From contig JACKAQ010000002.1 in the NCBI GenBank assembly GCA_020634975.1, positions 124,001 through 188,000 on the forward strand: a stretch of DNA of 64,000 bases. The letters are read 5' to 3'. Position 1 is the stretch's first letter, and every line of letters begins with the position of its first letter. The position numbers and the translations under genes were made by a program. The notes beneath the pieces are model-generated. The model was not told the origin of the DNA. It was given only the letters and a program-made list of their open reading frames with translations, and searched no databases. Positions 48,001 through 57,717 of this stretch are shown here, in pieces. The stretch is from JACKAQ01 sp020634975 [NCBI: Calditrichia bacterium] (lineage in GTDB: Bacteria > Calditrichota > Calditrichia > RBG-13-44-9).

Positions 48001-49477
48001 GGGATAATTTGAAAAAGCGCAAATTCTGTTGAAATTAGGGTGTTATGGTCTTCTACCGATTGTGCCTCGGGATTGTATTTGAAAATCATTGCTTCAGTAT
48101 AGGTATCATTACCGACACTAATTGCTTGCCCGATGACGAGATCGTCTCTGCCATCGCCATCCACATCACCAATGCCGATACTGTCATCATAAAACCATAG
48201 CGCCGATGCGCCCAAAAGATTTCATATTGATCATCGCCGGTAGCCTTGAAGATGAGCGCCATGCCGCCAATATCCAGCGCAAATTCCATGATGCCATCAC
48301 CATCAAAATCTCCGGGAGCAATGTGGTTGTAATAAATACCCCCGCCCCCAGAATTTTGAATGCCACCGGAACGTGATAGCTGTTGTTTCCGGTAGATTCA
48401 AGCACTGTGATCAGGGTCGTATACCCCATTTTCAAAGCGATCGCCCCCGAGAAACAGCTCAGGATTGCCGTCACCGTCCAGATCCCCTGCTGTAAAATGG
48501 TAGTAGGCATTCCAGGTGGGGAGTTGCGCATGAAAATGCACTGCGAAACTGTCGTTGGCAACGTTCTCTATACCGGATATTTCACCATCGATATTACCGG
48601 CAAAAACTCCGTGCTTCCATCATTGTCAAAATCGCCGATGGCATAACGCCCGGTGACAAAACGATTAATATGCCGGGTAATGGAACTGATGCGAAAAGAG
48701 TCATTACCCTCGGTTTCAAAAGTGATGAGCTCTGTCCATACTTCCCCGGGTTTTCACCCAGCTTCATCCAGGCAATTTCGGTTTTGCCATCCTTGTCAAA
48801 ATCACCGATCCCCATATTGCTGGGATATGATCCTTTGCGGGGATAAAGCGATTTCCGGTTAGCCGTTGCATATTGGGAGTCGGCCGATGCTTCTTTAATG
48901 CGCACACTGTCAGCCCACATATAATAGACTTCCTGGTAACCATCTTCATCAGCATCGCCGCTGCCAAACGAGCCGCCTGGTGTTGGGTTGAGCAATACTA
49001 CTTCCGGGAAAGTCTTTGAAACGGGGTCGTATTCATAATACCGGATGCTGATTCCGGAGACGTTGAGTGTTTTATGCCGCCCAATAATTTCATCACGTCC
49101 GTTGCCATCTGTGTCTGCAAGAGTTATGGGTTGGCTGGCGCCATAAACCGCAGCGGTGCCCATCAATCGAAATTTACCGCTATACAAGGATGTATCAATC
49201 GCCCAGCTATCTATGATGATGACGGTATCAGCCAGCAGGGTATCAATTACCGGGTATTTATGCGGGCATTTCCTCCCGGTGCGAGACGCTTTTGAAAGGT
49301 AGTTTGGGTTTCCCGATCCCTCCAGATCAGCACGCCATCCGCTTCGCTCACCACTTCGTATTGCTCATGCCAGTGCGTTGGCAGTTGCAGCTTATCTATT
49401 AACGTTTGGGCGTTGATTTGCGGAGCGGAGAATAGAATCCAGCCAAAAGCAACCAGAAATACTAAACGGTGCATCAT
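47727..49477 (-). pseudogene. FG-GAP beta-propeller secreted protein, copy C, frameshifted
   Basis: It starts MMHRLVFLVAFGWILFSAPQ at 49477. The first ~75 codons (with LPTHWHEQYEVVSEADGVL) run to a stop near 49250 (ARINTR). The next segment, in another frame (IDTLLADTV, then LYSGKFRLMG...GDADEDGYQEVYYMW), runs to about 48740. Further pieces lie at 48561-48187 and 48215-47922 (GIGDVDGDGRDDLVIG). A frame change falls at the T4 run 48217-48214, where one more T would join QYEIF to LGASALWFYDD. The sorting module is damaged too. The middle FG-GAP region is only distantly similar to copies A and B2. Confidence 0.82.
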
Positions 49478-49602
49478 GTTAATGCTCCCTTAATGCTAAA
49501 CGTCGCAATGATTATTGATAATATGCTATATTAACGGCAGGAACAGTATCCCAATAAAGCTTGTTTTAGTAATCGGTTAGGCGGAACGGGCACGACCGTT
49601 TG

Positions 49603-49870
49603 CTACCGCATCAACAGCATCTTCCGGACTTGGGTATAAACGGCACCCGCGCCGGTCGAAGGAGCGGTAGCGCTGAGGCGGCAGAAATACACCCCGGATG
49701 CCACCGGTTGACCGTTGGCGGTGCTGCCGTCCCATGTCGCTTCGTGCCTGCCGGTGCCAAAGCTGCCATCGGCAATGGTTGTAACCAGACGACCGTTCAG
49801 GTCGAAGATATCCAGTTGAACGGTTGCCGGTTGCGGCAGGGTAAAGGCGATGGTGATCAGACTGTTAAAC
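49603..49870 (-). repeat. Shared C-terminal sorting-domain module, copy 4
   Basis: DNA nearly identical to 45854-46125. Here it is in frame with the upstream ~70 codons. Confidence 0.85.
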
Positions 49871-51448
49871 GGCGAGGGATAACCGGGTAGCAGCTCCGCC
49901 GCTGTGATAGTTGGTTGTGGTGTTGCCGGTGGGGAAAGTGCAACCGGAGCTGTCATTGAGAACTGCGGGTTGAACGTATAAATATCGCTCCGAAACTCTC
50001 CCCGGCTGGAATCCGGGTTCCAGATATATCCCGAAATAACGATATCATCCAGATCGTCCGCGTTCACATCACCCATTGCTATGCTGGTGTATGACAGGTT
50101 GTGATGCTTGATCCAAAAAGCTCATACTTGTCATTACCGGTTGACTTGAATAGCAGCGTCCAACCGGAGATCTCAACGACAAATTCCTCTATTCCATCGC
50201 CATCTACATCCCCGTGAGCGATGCCGTTACGCCCGCCAAAGCTCCCCGGGGTTTTAACCGCTATTGATGCCTTGGCCCTGAACTCATTATCCCAGGTGCT
50301 TTCCACAATTGTGATCAGCGATTTTCCTTCAACAGTAAAACCGCTTCCTTGTATTATTATTTCCGGCAGCCCGTCGCTGTCCATATCATTTGAGAGGGCA
50401 CACAGCCCACTATTAACTACTGAAATAGCACCTCGCCAAAAATAATCATATTGATTATCGCCGCTATTTTCAAAGCCAAGCATACGCACATAACCTGGTG
50501 TCAAATTATCAAGGTGCTGGCTGGCAAAATAAAATTCTATTAACCCATCTCCGTCCATATCACCTACCAGACTGTTCCCCGCTCCAGAGAGCTTTAGTAA
50601 GCGACGATAAGTCTTTTGAAAGTGGTTATTGCCGGTCTGGTGCTCCCATATTCTGCATATTTTATAATAGTAGCCCGCAATAACGGTGTCCTGTGTATAT
50701 TGCATCTCTACCTTACCGTCCTTGTCAAAGTCATAAAACAGGGCGTTGATCGGGTTTACATCCTCATTTTTGGGTATGATGTGCACCAGCGCATCAGGAT
50801 AGCCATTGGTATGCTCTGCCTCATAAAAGCGTAGCTCATGATCATAGGTAAACCATGCCTCGGATCGTCCGTCATTGTCGATATCCATACCACCCAGCGC
50901 GCCGCCGCCCTCGATTGCAGTCCTTTGGTTATAGCCAAATACTGACGCAAATCCGGGTGAAAATCGGGATTCGCTTGCCTGCCACTCGTAAAACCGGTTA
51001 AACCCGCCCCTGTATCCCGGTTCATAAAAAATTTCTACGCCCAGAATATCGTTCACACCGTTATGGTCAAAGTCATAGATGACGGCCGGGTTTCCGTTAT
51101 CCAACGGCACCTTGCCCAACAGGGAAAATCTCGGGCTGTAGAAAGCGGTGTCCACCGTGGAGACATCTATACTTAGCACAGTATCGGCAAAAGCGTGTCC
51201 AGCGGGGGCTCGGGCAGGGAGTCAATCGGTGGCGTAAACAGGCGCGGTTCGTTATGCTTCGGCATCGTAATAAAGATTGTGTTGGTTGTTCCGGTGGCTT
51301 TATCCCGGTAGGTAAGCGCCCCGTTGTCGTAGCTAATCACTTCAAATCGTTTATCCCAATGCGGCGGTAGTTCCAGACCGGCGGGTAGCGGTTGGCATAT
51401 ACATATCCGGATAAATATGAGTAGGAAAATCGTAATCATCTTGTTCAT
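49603..51448 (-). pseudogene. FG-GAP beta-propeller secreted protein, copy D, frameshifted
   Basis: It starts MNKMITIFLLIFIRICICQP with a signal peptide at 51448. There are three consecutive frames. Residues to LPEPPLDTLLPILC stop at 51173. FADTVLSIDVSTVDTAFY onward runs to 50079 with clear FG-GAP cores (GGMDIDNDGRSEAWFTYD, GDMDGDGLIEFYFA). The last frame, MGDVNADDLDDIVISGY, leads to an intact sorting domain ending KMLLMR at 49603. The second break is at a T5 run (50119-50115): with six Ts KYELF joins WIKHHNLSYTSIAMGDV. With only two breaks it is the least damaged of the broken copies. Confidence 0.83.
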
Positions 51449-51477
51449 TATAATCAGCTTTCCAGTTCAGGTTTTAA

Positions 51478-51750
51478 CTACCGCATCAACAACATCTTCC
51501 GGGTTTGGGTATAAACGGCACCCGCGCCGGTCGAAGGAACGGTAGCGCTGAGGCGGCAGAAATACATCCCTGATGCCACCGGTTCCCCGTTGGCAGTGCT
51601 GCCGTCCCATGTTGCTTCGTGCCTGCCGGCACCAAAGCTGCCATCGGCAATGGTTGTCAGCAGACGACCGTTCAGGTCGAAGATATCCAGTTGAACGGTT
51701 GCCGGTTGCGGCAGGGTAAAGGCGATGGTGGTTGCCGGGTTAAAAGGGTT
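51478..51750 (-). repeat. Shared C-terminal sorting-domain module, copy 5
   Basis: DNA nearly identical to the other four modules, in frame with an intact gene. It is the natural reference for judging the damage in the others. Confidence 0.85.
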
Positions 51751-53265
51751 TGGATAGTTTTGGTCTAAATCAAAAAAAATTGCTGCGAAATCTTCTGTCG
51801 GTATGATAGGTAAGCCGGTATCATTCAGGTAAATTCGCAAGCCGTCACTCCATAATGCCGCAACATCTAATGCGCCATCACCATTATAATCAGCTCCGAC
51901 ACAATGAAATGGTACTGCTCCATTTCTAGCTTCAATAAAGGTGCCTATACCTTCGGCGTTTAGTGTGTAATATACTGAGCCGGTAAACTCACCGGGAATT
52001 TCATCAACAATTAAATAATCCATTTTTCCATCGGCATTCAGATCAGCAAATGAGGTACGATGATACCCATCTCCGCCACCAATATAAATCGTACTATCAA
52101 TCATAAAATTGCCGTCACCACTGCTCCTTATAACTAAGTCATTTACTAAAGAAGCAATAAATACATCCAATAAATGATCATTACTATATTCAACAGTTAA
52201 CACCTGAAAAGGGAAACTAATTATATTAAGTAACGTGCCAGGATAAATCCGTGTATGCAACGTATCTCCATCACTTTTCATAAAAATAGCCGTCAGGGAA
52301 TTGCGTCCGCCCGGACCGCCGGGCGAGGCATATATGGATGTTGAATAGGCAATGTCATTGATACCGTCGTTGTTAAAATCCCCGCTCGCGGCGTCTGTGA
52401 TGTAGTCATCGGTCAGGAGAGTATCGGCAAGGGAAAACTGCCCGCTGGCATCGTTGTAAAGGATGGTGACATTATTCCTGATGGGCTCCGGCGGCCCAAT
52501 ACTCACCACGTCACTGGAAATCAGGTCCGGATAACCGTCGCCGTTCATGTCCTCCACATCCCGCAATTCCCGCAGGGGCATATCGTGAACGGGCTGGAAA
52601 TATCCGCTGTCATCGATTTCGTATATGTGGTGGGTGGTGACGATCTCCATTCGACCGTCCAGATCCAGATCGGTGACGGGGATATCCGCCTGTTCTGCAT
52701 AGTAAACCGGGAATTGCTGGTGCAGGCTGAAATCTGCCATGCCGTCATTCAGGGCAATAAGGACATTGGCCCAATTGGCGATCACCAGGTCGATATGCCC
52801 GTCGTTGTTCACATCCGCCGGATACATTGCCGTGTTCCCATCACCAAAAAAATCATTGAAGATCAATGGTTCCGAAAAATGCGGCGGGGTGACTTTGGTG
52901 GGCTTCACATTAAAGCGCCAGTTGTATCCCGGAAAGGCTTCACCGTTTGCCCCGGAGAGGCTGTTGCGGGCGGTAACCTTCACTTCCTCACCCACCAGAA
53001 AGGGGCGGGCGGGATGCAGGGTCACCTGATCCAATGCCGGTGATACAGAAACCGTGAAGCCATACATCCCGCGCAAGGTTCCCAGAATGACAAACTGCCC
53101 CGCGAGGCTGGTTGTGTCCACCGGGGCGTTGAATGTGACCTGAATATCGGTATCCGTTGCAGCGGTGTTGTCGTGCTGCGGCGGGAAAAGCGCGCTGATT
53201 TCCAGTTGCTGGCAAATGCCCGTCTGGATGACCAGCACCAGGCATAAGGTGATGATTTTGTTCAT
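51478..53265 (-). CDS. Secreted protein with Ig-like (Big_5) domain, FG-GAP repeats and C-terminal sorting domain
   Basis: The only intact member of the array (595 residues). A signal peptide ends near IQTGICQQ. Residues about 25-115 look like an SbsA/Big_5 Ig-like domain (DTDIQVTFNAPVDTTSLAGQ ... VKVTARNSLSGANGEAFPG). Residues about 130-490 hold FG-GAP repeats (PADVNNDGHIDLVIANWANV, TDLDLDGRMEIVTTHHI, GDFNNDGINDIAYS, ADLNADGKMDYLIVDE). The end is the shared YPNPFNPATTIAFTLPQPAT sorting module, nearly identical in DNA to those of the broken genes. It is the first gene of the leftward array and is preceded by a long non-coding region. Confidence 0.87.
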   Translation of the reverse strand: MNKIITLCLVLVIQTGICQQLEISALFPPQHDNTAATDTDIQVTFNAPVDTTSLAGQFVILGTLRGMYGFTVSVSPALDQVTLHPARPFLVGEEVKVTARNSLSGANGEAFPGYNWRFNVKPTKVTPPHFSEPLIFNDFFGDGNTAMYPADVNNDGHIDLVIANWANVLIALNDGMADFSLHQQFPVYYAEQADIPVTDLDLDGRMEIVTTHHIYEIDDSGYFQPVHDMPLRELRDVEDMNGDGYPDLISSDVVSIGPPEPIRNNVTILYNDASGQFSLADTLLTDDYITDAASGDFNNDGINDIAYSTSIYASPGGPGGRNSLTAIFMKSDGDTLHTRIYPGTLLNIISFPFQVLTVEYSNDHLLDVFIASLVNDLVIRSSGDGNFMIDSTIYIGGGDGYHRTSFADLNADGKMDYLIVDEIPGEFTGSVYYTLNAEGIGTFIEARNGAVPFHCVGADYNGDGALDVAALWSDGLRIYLNDTGLPIIPTEDFAAIFFDLDQNYPNPFNPATTIAFTLPQPATVQLDIFDLNGRLLTTIADGSFGAGRHEATWDGSTANGEPVASGMYFCRLSATVPSTGAGAVYTQTRKMLLMR

Positions 53266-54018
53266 CCTGCCTCCAGAAATAGGGATTTGATTTTTGGATG
53301 ATATTAGTTATAAGTATATCCTACAATATATATTAAATATACTTTATACAGGTGTAACTCAATCCATATGAGGCATCCTCTTAAAATATTTGTGAACATA
53401 TATTAATTTGAGAGCTGGTTTCCCCTAAACCGCATCCCCTCAGAAACCGTCGGTAAGTTAGGTATTTACACGGGATGTTGCAATATAATATCAATATAGT
53501 TATAGCGCCGCACCCCATCGGAGTGAAAAGTTTATCACTACCTGTTAACCGTATATTTGTTAAAGGTCAGGTTTTTCCTGCTTATAACCCACATAACGCA
53601 AAACAAATCACCCGCTGCTTTGTTCGGATGAACCGGTATTTTTTGTAATGACCGGTGATTGCTATCAAAATGTGCGGTTTTCCGCCACAAAATAACGGCT
53701 TGCTCAAGTCGTCAGGACGAAAAAAACAAGTCGTCAGGACGAAACGAGCGGCTCGTCAGGACGAAAAAGGCGTTTCATCAGGTCGAATTTTGGGTATTTC
53801 ATGGGAAATTTAAGGGGTAATTTTACGGTGCAGGGGATGTGTAAGGCGTAAGAAAAATGGTGTCGGCTTCGTGGCGGGCAAAAATGTTCGTTATTATCAG
53901 GCAGGTGTTTTTGCAATATGCGGGCAGGCGTTTGGCGATCCGTTACCCACAGGTTAAACCAGAAACTGCGGCGACTTGCCGGAACAGCCTGCCGCCGCAG
54001 TTCCAAAAGGGGTGCAGC
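53266..54018. other. 750-base non-coding region between the array and the HU-like gene
   Basis: No ORF with recognisable features on either strand. It contains four regularly spaced palindromes (53709-53788) and otherwise AT-rich sequence that probably includes the promoter of the leftward gene at 53265. Confidence 0.5.
53709..53788. promoter_or_regulatory. Four palindromic iterons with exact 22-base spacing
   Basis: TCGTCAGGACGAAA occurs at 53709, 53731 and 53753, and a degenerate TCATCAGGTCGAAT at 53775. Each core TCGTC-AG-GACGA is a 12-base palindrome. The period of 22 bases, about two helical turns, places all copies on the same DNA face, as in cooperative operator or iteron arrays. The binding protein is unknown. 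Confidence 0.65.
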
Positions 54019-54402
54019 TTATTTTACCTTCTCAAATACGATCTGGTTCAGTTGATCCCGGGTTTCCTTCTTGAGGCGGAAATTCAACCGACGGGATTTG
54101 ATGCTGTTGCTGGTTACTTCGTTTGCGGTTGCAGCGCCATCGCTGCTAACGCTCAGCACCAGTGTGCCCAGGTTGCCCAGTTCAACGGTTTCGCCCTCTG
54201 CCAGATGGCGCATGGCTAATTCCGCCAGATTCTCGAATGCAGAAAGCATATCACCTTTGGTAAGGGAGCTGCGTTCCGATGCCTCTTTGGCCAGTTTGTG
54301 CAAATCACAAACCCCACGCTGGATCACTTGTGCATAATACTTCTTCGGTGCGTCCGGATCAGCGGGATTGCCTTTTTGCACGGTTTGATATTTGGCAGGC
54401 AT
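54019..54402 (-). CDS. HU-related DNA-binding protein (Bacteroidetes HU_rel type)
   Basis: A 127-residue protein matching the HU/IHF-related family common in the FCB group. It starts MPAKYQTVQKGNPADPDAPK and continues KKYYAQVIQRGVCDLHKLAK. The middle has the dimer helices (LTKGDMLSAFENLAELAMRH) and LAEGETVELGNLGTLVLSVS, where HU has GF/LG-F. The beta-arm region is ATANEVTSNSIKSRRLNFRL. It is expected to bind and bend DNA, possibly at the repetitive regions flanking it, but that is speculation. The ATG follows an AGGAG. It sits alone between two non-coding repeat regions. Confidence 0.87.
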   Translation of the reverse strand: MPAKYQTVQKGNPADPDAPKKYYAQVIQRGVCDLHKLAKEASERSSLTKGDMLSAFENLAELAMRHLAEGETVELGNLGTLVLSVSSDGAATANEVTSNSIKSRRLNFRLKKETRDQLNQIVFEKVK

Positions 54403-54608
54403 TTAAAATCCTCCTGATTTCAGTTATAATAAATGGTCTGACACGCCTTGTCAAACCGCCGTTTTCCTAACGTTACGCTGTAGTGATGCATCGACAAGTT
54501 ACATTATCTGATGTTATAGCAAATACTTTAGAAAAAAATGTGTATTGGTGTGTTTTTTTATGGCAGCTAAAAGGGGGATGTATTGCTGGCTGTATATATC
54601 GATTACGC
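54403..54608. other. Spacer between the HU-like gene and the hairpin repeat array
   Basis: AT-rich; likely contains the HU-like gene promoter (reading left). No ORF or repeat noticed. Confidence 0.4.
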
Positions 54609-55653
54609 CATTCCCGCAATCTTTAAGCGTGTGCGATAAACATCGCCGTGTGTTGTCATCCCGGTTTTTCGATGATTTTTCGAAAAATACCGGGATCTCC
54701 CTGCTTGAAACAGGGGATTCCGGTATTCCGCTGAGCTGCAACCGGAATGACCAGCACTTTTCTACACACACATACGAAGCGAGAAAACAATCTTTTCAAA
54801 CTTTTGGATGCCCGATAGCGACACTCGGGCATGACCAGTTTTGAGCATGTCATTCCCGCAATCTTTAAGCGTGTGCGATAAATATCGCCGTGTGTTGTCA
54901 TCCCGGTTTTTTCGATGATTTTTTCGAAAAATACCGGGATCTCCCTGCTTGAAACAGGGGATTCCGGTATTCCGCTGAGCTGCAACCGGAATGACCAGCA
55001 CTTTTCTAACACACACATACGAAGCGAGAAAACAATCTTTTCAAACTTTTGGATGGATGCGACACTGATAGCGACATTCTCGGGCATGACCAGTTTTGAG
55101 CATGATTTTTCATTACCGCAATCTTTAAGCGTATTGCGATAAATATCGCCGTGACCAGTTTTGAGCATGTCATTCCCGCAATCTTTAAGCGTGTGCGATA
55201 AATATCGCCGTTGTGTTGTCATCCCGGTTTTTTCCCGGTTTTTTTCGATGATTTTTCGAAAAATACCGGGATCTCCCTGCTTGAAACAGGGGATTCCGGT
55301 ATTCCGCTGAGCTGCAACCGGAATGACCAGCACTCTTCTAACACACACACGAAGCGAGAAAACAATCTTTTCAAACTTTTGGATGCCTGATAGCGACACT
55401 CGGGCATGACCAGTTTTGAGCATGTCATTCCCGTAATCTTTAAGCGTGTGCGATAAATATCGCCGTGTGTTGTCATCCCGGTTTTTTCGATGATTTTTTC
55501 GAAAAATACCGGGATCTCCTGCTTGAAACAGGGGATTCCGGTATTTCGCTGCGCTGCAACCGGAATGACCAGCACTTTTCTAACACACACACGAAGCGAG
55601 AAAACAATCTTTTCAAACTTTTGGATGCCCGATAACGACACTTTGGCATGACA
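54609..55653. repeat. Tandem array of ~250-base hairpin-rich non-coding units
   Basis: Units start CATTCCCGCAATCTTTAAGC at 54609, 54851, 55171 and 55425. A truncated ~60-base unit starts at 55111 (CATTACCGCAAT). Each full unit carries three hairpins in order: TCCCGGTTTTTTCGA pairing with its mirror TTTTTCGAAAAATACCGGGA, CCCTG-CTTGAAA-CAGGG, and ATTCCGGT paired with ACCGGAAT around a GCTGAGCTGC loop. It then has CACACACATACGAAGCGAG, TTTTCAAACTTTTGGATG and CGATAGCGACACTCGGGCA. Copies differ by small indels in T runs and occasional bases. The ORFs across it change frame between units and are not genes. The function is unknown; a REP/MITE-like element amplified in tandem is plausible. Confidence 0.85.
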
Positions 55654-55753
55654 GGCTTATCATTTGTTCAGCGCAGAAAAACAAAATATTGTCAAAACCG
55701 ATAAATTCAATTAACTTTCCCTCTTGTTAAATATATTAAACCGGGGAAGAAGG

Positions 55754-56866
55754 TTGACGCAGGATATTCTGGAAGTGCAGGGTGTTTCCAAACGATTTGG
55801 CGCGGTTACCGCACTGGATGCGGTCGATGCCGCGTTTGGCAGGGGTGAATTTGTCTGTATTCTTGGTCCATCCGGGTGCGGGAAAAGCACTTTGCTGCGT
55901 CTGGTTGCGGGTTTCGACGCGCCGGACAGCGGGCGCATTCTGCTGGAAGGAAAGGACATGCAGGGGGTTCAGCCGGAAAACCGCCATGTGAACATGGTGT
56001 TCCAGAACTATGCCCTGTTCCCGCATTTAACAGTCGGGGATAATGTGGCGTTCGGGTTGCGCGTCAAAAAAATGCCTGCCGGTAAAATACAACAGCAAGT
56101 GTCCGATGCGCTGGAAATGGTGCAGATGCAGGGGTTGGAGAAACGCTATCCCCGCCAGCTTTCCGGCGGACAGCAACAGCGGGTGGCGCTGGCACGCGCG
56201 ATCATCAATCGTCCGGGTGTGTTGCTGCTGGACGAGCCGCTGGCAGCGCTGGATAAAAACCTGCGGTTGGCCATGCAGGTGGAACTGCGGGGCATCCAGC
56301 AAAAACTCGGGATCACTTTCCTGCACGTCACGCACGACCAGGCGGAGGCGCTAACGCTTTCCGACCGGGTGATGATTATGCGCGACGGGATTATTGAGCA
56401 GGTGGGTGCACCGCAGGAAGTGTATAATCGCCCCAAAAACCGCTTTATCGCGGCGTTTTTGGGCACGTCCAACCTGTTTTCCGGCAAATGGGATGCTGCT
56501 TCGCAATCGGTTGTGCTCGCCGGTGGACAGCGCTTCTTCGCCGATAATGAAACATTACCCGCCACAGACAGCGACCCCATCGAACTGATGATTCGCCCAG
56601 AACGCATCGACATTTATTCCGCGAAAGACACGGATTTACCCGAAACCAATTGCGTTCCCGGAACGGTGCGGCAGGTGGTGTACGCCGGTGCCGAAACCCT
56701 TTGCCAGATTGCCATCGAAGGGCAGGAACTGCTCGTGCAACTGCTCAACCGCGATTCCCGGTTTTTCCATTCCGGTGATCGCGTGCATATTTATCTGCCG
56801 CCGCAGCATATCGTCCGGCTTTCCGGCGAAAGCAGCAAGCCAGCGGCAACCGGAGCGTTGGACTAA
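55754..56866 (+). CDS. potA: Spermidine/putrescine ABC transporter ATP-binding protein
   Basis: A 370-residue ABC ATPase. Walker A is GPSGCGKSTLLRLVAG, the signature is QLSGGQQQRVALARAI, Walker B is GVLLLDEPLAALDKNLR, and the switch histidine is in FLHVTHDQAEAL. After the ATPase domain comes the PotA/MalK-type TOBE regulatory domain (about residues 240-365, with LMIRPERIDIY). VFQNYALFPHLTVGDNVAFG is characteristic of the polyamine/Fe group. It powers PotB/PotC with PotD, importing polyamines. A TTG at 55754 with GGGGAAG upstream is the preferred start; an earlier TTG at 55724 would add ten residues. Its stop overlaps the potB start (TAATG). Confidence 0.92.
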   Translation: MTQDILEVQGVSKRFGAVTALDAVDAAFGRGEFVCILGPSGCGKSTLLRLVAGFDAPDSGRILLEGKDMQGVQPENRHVNMVFQNYALFPHLTVGDNVAFGLRVKKMPAGKIQQQVSDALEMVQMQGLEKRYPRQLSGGQQQRVALARAIINRPGVLLLDEPLAALDKNLRLAMQVELRGIQQKLGITFLHVTHDQAEALTLSDRVMIMRDGIIEQVGAPQEVYNRPKNRFIAAFLGTSNLFSGKWDAASQSVVLAGGQRFFADNETLPATDSDPIELMIRPERIDIYSAKDTDLPETNCVPGTVRQVVYAGAETLCQIAIEGQELLVQLLNRDSRFFHSGDRVHIYLPPQHIVRLSGESSKPAATGALD

Positions 56867-57717
56867 TGCGCATCACTTCCCGAATGGTTTGGACAACCGG
56901 CCCGGCGCTGGCGATGCTCACCGTTTTTTTTGTGATTCCGCTAACCATCATCATTTATTACAGCTTCCAGTCGCGCGGTGTTTACGGCGGCATCGAAACG
57001 GCCTGGACGCTGGAAAATTACCTGAACATTGCCAACCCGCTCTATTTGAACATATTGCTGCGGTCGCTAAAATTGGCGCTATTAACCACGGTCTTTTGCG
57101 CACTGATCGGTTTTCCGGTGGCGGTGGCCATCAATAATATGCACGGCAAATGGCAAATGACCGCGCTGATGTTGATTATTCTGCCCTCGTGGATGAACCT
57201 GCTCATCAAAAATTATGCATGGATCGTTATCCTGCGGCGGCAAGGGTTGGTGAATACGGTGCTGCTGGGGCTTGGCTGGATCGATCAACCGCTGGAACTG
57301 CTCTTTAACGAAGCGGCGGTATTGGTGGGATTGGTGCACAATCACCTGCCGTTTATGGTGCTGCCCATTTACGCGGTGCTGGAAAAACTGGATGTCCGGC
57401 TGATCGAGGCTGCCCGCGATCTAGGCGCAACCCGCTGGCAAACCTTCCGAAAAGTGATTCTGCCGCAAAGCTGGAGCGGGGTTGTGGTCGGCAGTATTCT
57501 GGTGTTTGTCCCGGCGCTCGGCGCATTCCTAACGCCCGACTTGTTGGGCGGCGCAAATGCCGTAATGATCGGCAACCTGATACAAAACCAGATTTTTACC
57601 GTGCGCGATTGGCCCTTCGGCTCTGCCATGGCCATCGTGCTGATGGGCGTTGTGCTGCTGTCGCTGGTTGTATATGCCCGCTTTGGCAACCGGGAAGGGG
57701 AGGAGCGCATTTTATGA
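56866..57717 (+). CDS. potB: Spermidine/putrescine ABC transporter permease PotB
   Basis: A 283-residue inner-membrane permease with about six hydrophobic helices (TGPALAMLTVFFVIPLTIII, TVFCALIGFPVAVAINNMHG and others). It has the EAA-type loop EAARDLGATRWQTFRKVILP near residue 180 that docks onto the ATPase. The start codon overlaps the potA stop and the stop overlaps the potC start (ATGA), so translation is coupled across the operon. With PotC it forms the polyamine channel. Confidence 0.92.
   Translation: MRITSRMVWTTGPALAMLTVFFVIPLTIIIYYSFQSRGVYGGIETAWTLENYLNIANPLYLNILLRSLKLALLTTVFCALIGFPVAVAINNMHGKWQMTALMLIILPSWMNLLIKNYAWIVILRRQGLVNTVLLGLGWIDQPLELLFNEAAVLVGLVHNHLPFMVLPIYAVLEKLDVRLIEAARDLGATRWQTFRKVILPQSWSGVVVGSILVFVPALGAFLTPDLLGGANAVMIGNLIQNQIFTVRDWPFGSAMAIVLMGVVLLSLVVYARFGNREGEERIL

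Noticed and set aside
41032-50119. Programmed ribosomal frameshifting as the single explanation of the array breaks
   Set aside because: Copy A needs +1 while copies C and D need -1 at the homologous run, and no consistent slippery heptamer plus structure is present.
54656-55423. 255-codon minus-strand ORF across the hairpin array
   Set aside because: It only reads repeat units, whose hairpins and indels explain the sequence. It lacks domains and a start site.
54609-55653. CRISPR array
   Set aside because: Units are ~250 bases and repeated whole, with no short repeat/spacer alternation and no cas genes.
57609-57713. Upstream extension of potC
   Set aside because: It overlaps potB in another frame. 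The ATG at 57714 has a strong ribosome site and gives the normal length.
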